Source: Candidatus Aminicenantota bacterium
GTDB lineage: Bacteria > Acidobacteriota > Aminicenantia > UBA2199
DNA: 6,035 nucleotides
Assembly (NCBI GenBank): GCA_020355945.1
Contig: CP070627.1
Span: 1,927,913 to 1,933,947 of the forward strand
Direction: 5' to 3'
Every line of letters begins with the position of its first letter. Within the stretch, counting starts at the first letter, position 1. The translations under genes were made by a program, and so were the position numbers. This document shows, in pieces, positions 4,986 to 6,035 of the stretch. Under the pieces are notes generated by a model that made no database searches, was not told the DNA's origin, and was given only the letters and a program-made list of their open reading frames with translations.

Positions 4986-6035
4986 TTATGCTTCATATTC
5001 ACTCTCCTTTGAACTATTTTTCAACTTACCGGAAATCTGGCAGCGTAATATTTTATAAACGCCTACGCTTATAAGCGGGATAACAAAAACGAAAAAGAAA
5101 CCCCAGCTAATGGTTCCGTACCCTTTGGCAATCAAATTGATCAACCCAAAAGTTGAAATACCCAGACCTATCAAAAGAAGGACTACAGCCACAAGGGGCC
5201 TTTGCCATTGAGGAAGCTCTTTTCCTTTGGCACGCAGTGCGGATTGTATTCTCTGGTTAACAGCATGAATAAAACCGGTGCCAGTTTCGATTAAGGTACC
5301 GAAAAGAACAATTTGAAAAGGGATTAGTAAAAAAGGAGAGCCAATTTTTTGCAGGATAAATATGGCAGGTATTTCCTCAGGCAAAACCGCGGGATAATGA
5401 CTGACAACGGCAATATAAAAAAGAAAACCCGGTACAATACCAATCAAACCCCCAAGCAAGCCTGCAGACACAGCTTCTTTTCTTGTTTCGATGTGGCTAA
5501 CACAAAATAAAATAGCAGGAATAATTCCCAGGTTGTAAAGCGCATATTTGAAGCCTCCCAAAGACCACTTTGAAAGGATAACTCCGTTGGAAAAATTTTC
5601 CTGGATGCGGGGACCGAATTTAAGAACAGCAGCAATTAGAAAAAGCCCGTAAAGAATGTAAAGCAAAATTGACCATCCGGAAAGGAATTTTTCAATCAAA
5701 TTACTCCCTTTAAAGGTTAAAAACCCGATGGCAGCTAACATGATCATTACCCCGCTGATGTATGGAATTCCAAAATTATCCCTGATTAAAACACCGGCTG
5801 CCGAACCAATGACGGCCAGTACAATAAACAACAAAATAACATAAAGAATTTCAAAAAGAAACCAAAAGGGCCCCAGCAGCTTATTGAAAAATGTCCGATA
5901 ATCATAGGCTTGAAATTTCCGCGAGAATTCAAAAGTTACAGCTAATAATATCGACCATATGGCTGTTGTCAAGAGCATTCCCAAAAGACCACCCAAAGGC
6001 CCGTAACGAAGAAAATACTCGACTAATTCACGGCC
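4986..6035 (-). CDS. YkvI-like integral membrane protein, N-terminus cut by the window edge
   Basis: The frame is open to the right edge: beyond the TTG at 5996 it continues upstream as GRELVEYFLRYGPL, so the gene is partial and the TTG is not the start. About 349 residues are visible, and perhaps 20 are missing compared with the usual length. It is almost entirely hydrophobic with roughly ten membrane segments. The opening GRELVEYF motif (usually ASGxE in full-length members), the FSRKFQAYDYRTFF loop and the IETGTGFIHAVNQRI segment fit the YkvI group (COG3949), a poorly characterised LeuT-fold branch of the APC transporter superfamily. It is likely an inner-membrane transporter of unknown substrate. 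The C-terminus is short, cytoplasmic and charged (KLKNSSKESEYEA). It is followed on the same strand by the 70-residue small protein. The family call is from memory of the pattern. Confidence 0.75.
   Translation of the reverse strand, partial: GRELVEYFLRYGPLGGLLGMLLTTAIWSILLAVTFEFSRKFQAYDYRTFFNKLLGPFWFLFEILYVILLFIVLAVIGSAAGVLIRDNFGIPYISGVMIMLAAIGFLTFKGSNLIEKFLSGWSILLYILYGLFLIAAVLKFGPRIQENFSNGVILSKWSLGGFKYALYNLGIIPAILFCVSHIETRKEAVSAGLLGGLIGIVPGFLFYIAVVSHYPAVLPEEIPAIFILQKIGSPFLLIPFQIVLFGTLIETGTGFIHAVNQRIQSALRAKGKELPQWQRPLVAVVLLLIGLGISTFGLINLIAKGYGTISWGFFFVFVIPLISVGVYKILRCQISGKLKNSSKESEYEA

Overview
The window looks like a piece of a mid-GC, probably Gram-negative bacterial genome. The signs are a lipoprotein-type signal, a secreted Spy/CpxP-like LTxxQ protein, and strong AGGAGG ribosome binding sites. 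Nothing in it fixes the phylum. Base composition is mosaic: sampled lines run from about 58% GC in the deaminase gene to about 28% in the GAF-like gene.

Layout. Bases 1-560 hold no intact gene, but two stretches read like broken ends of genes: one frame at 2-265 interrupted by a single TAG, and one at about 274-543 interrupted by a TGA. From 561 to 1772 there is a tight two-gene cassette on the + strand. The first gene is a GuaD-like nucleobase deaminase with a roughly 100-residue Cys-containing N-terminal extension. The second is a small gene of about 120 codons whose frame is broken twice, each time by one base in a homopolymer (T7 and G4). Restoring one base in each run gives a continuous protein that ends inside a perfect 9-bp inverted repeat. 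Then come three separate + strand genes: an Ig-like lipoprotein (1891-2529), a membrane protein with two degenerate GAF-like domains and no output domain (2654-3763), and a secreted LTxxQ protein carrying an (M/I)PG(T/N) tetrapeptide repeat (3796-4593).

The right end is on the - strand and converges on the rest at about 4594-4640. It has a YkvI-like LeuT-fold membrane protein running off the window edge (4986-6035), followed by a 70-residue membrane-anchored, charged small protein (4641-4853).

How the genes work together. The only strong functional link is the deaminase and its immediate downstream partner, where the partner's ribosome binding site overlaps the deaminase stop codon. The remaining + strand genes mostly have their own leader regions and suggest cell-envelope or sensory roles. 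I found no CRISPR array, tRNA, rRNA, intact transposase or recognisable defence system. The best candidate for something undescribed is the deaminase plus small-partner cassette, with the caveat that the partner is either damaged or mis-sequenced.
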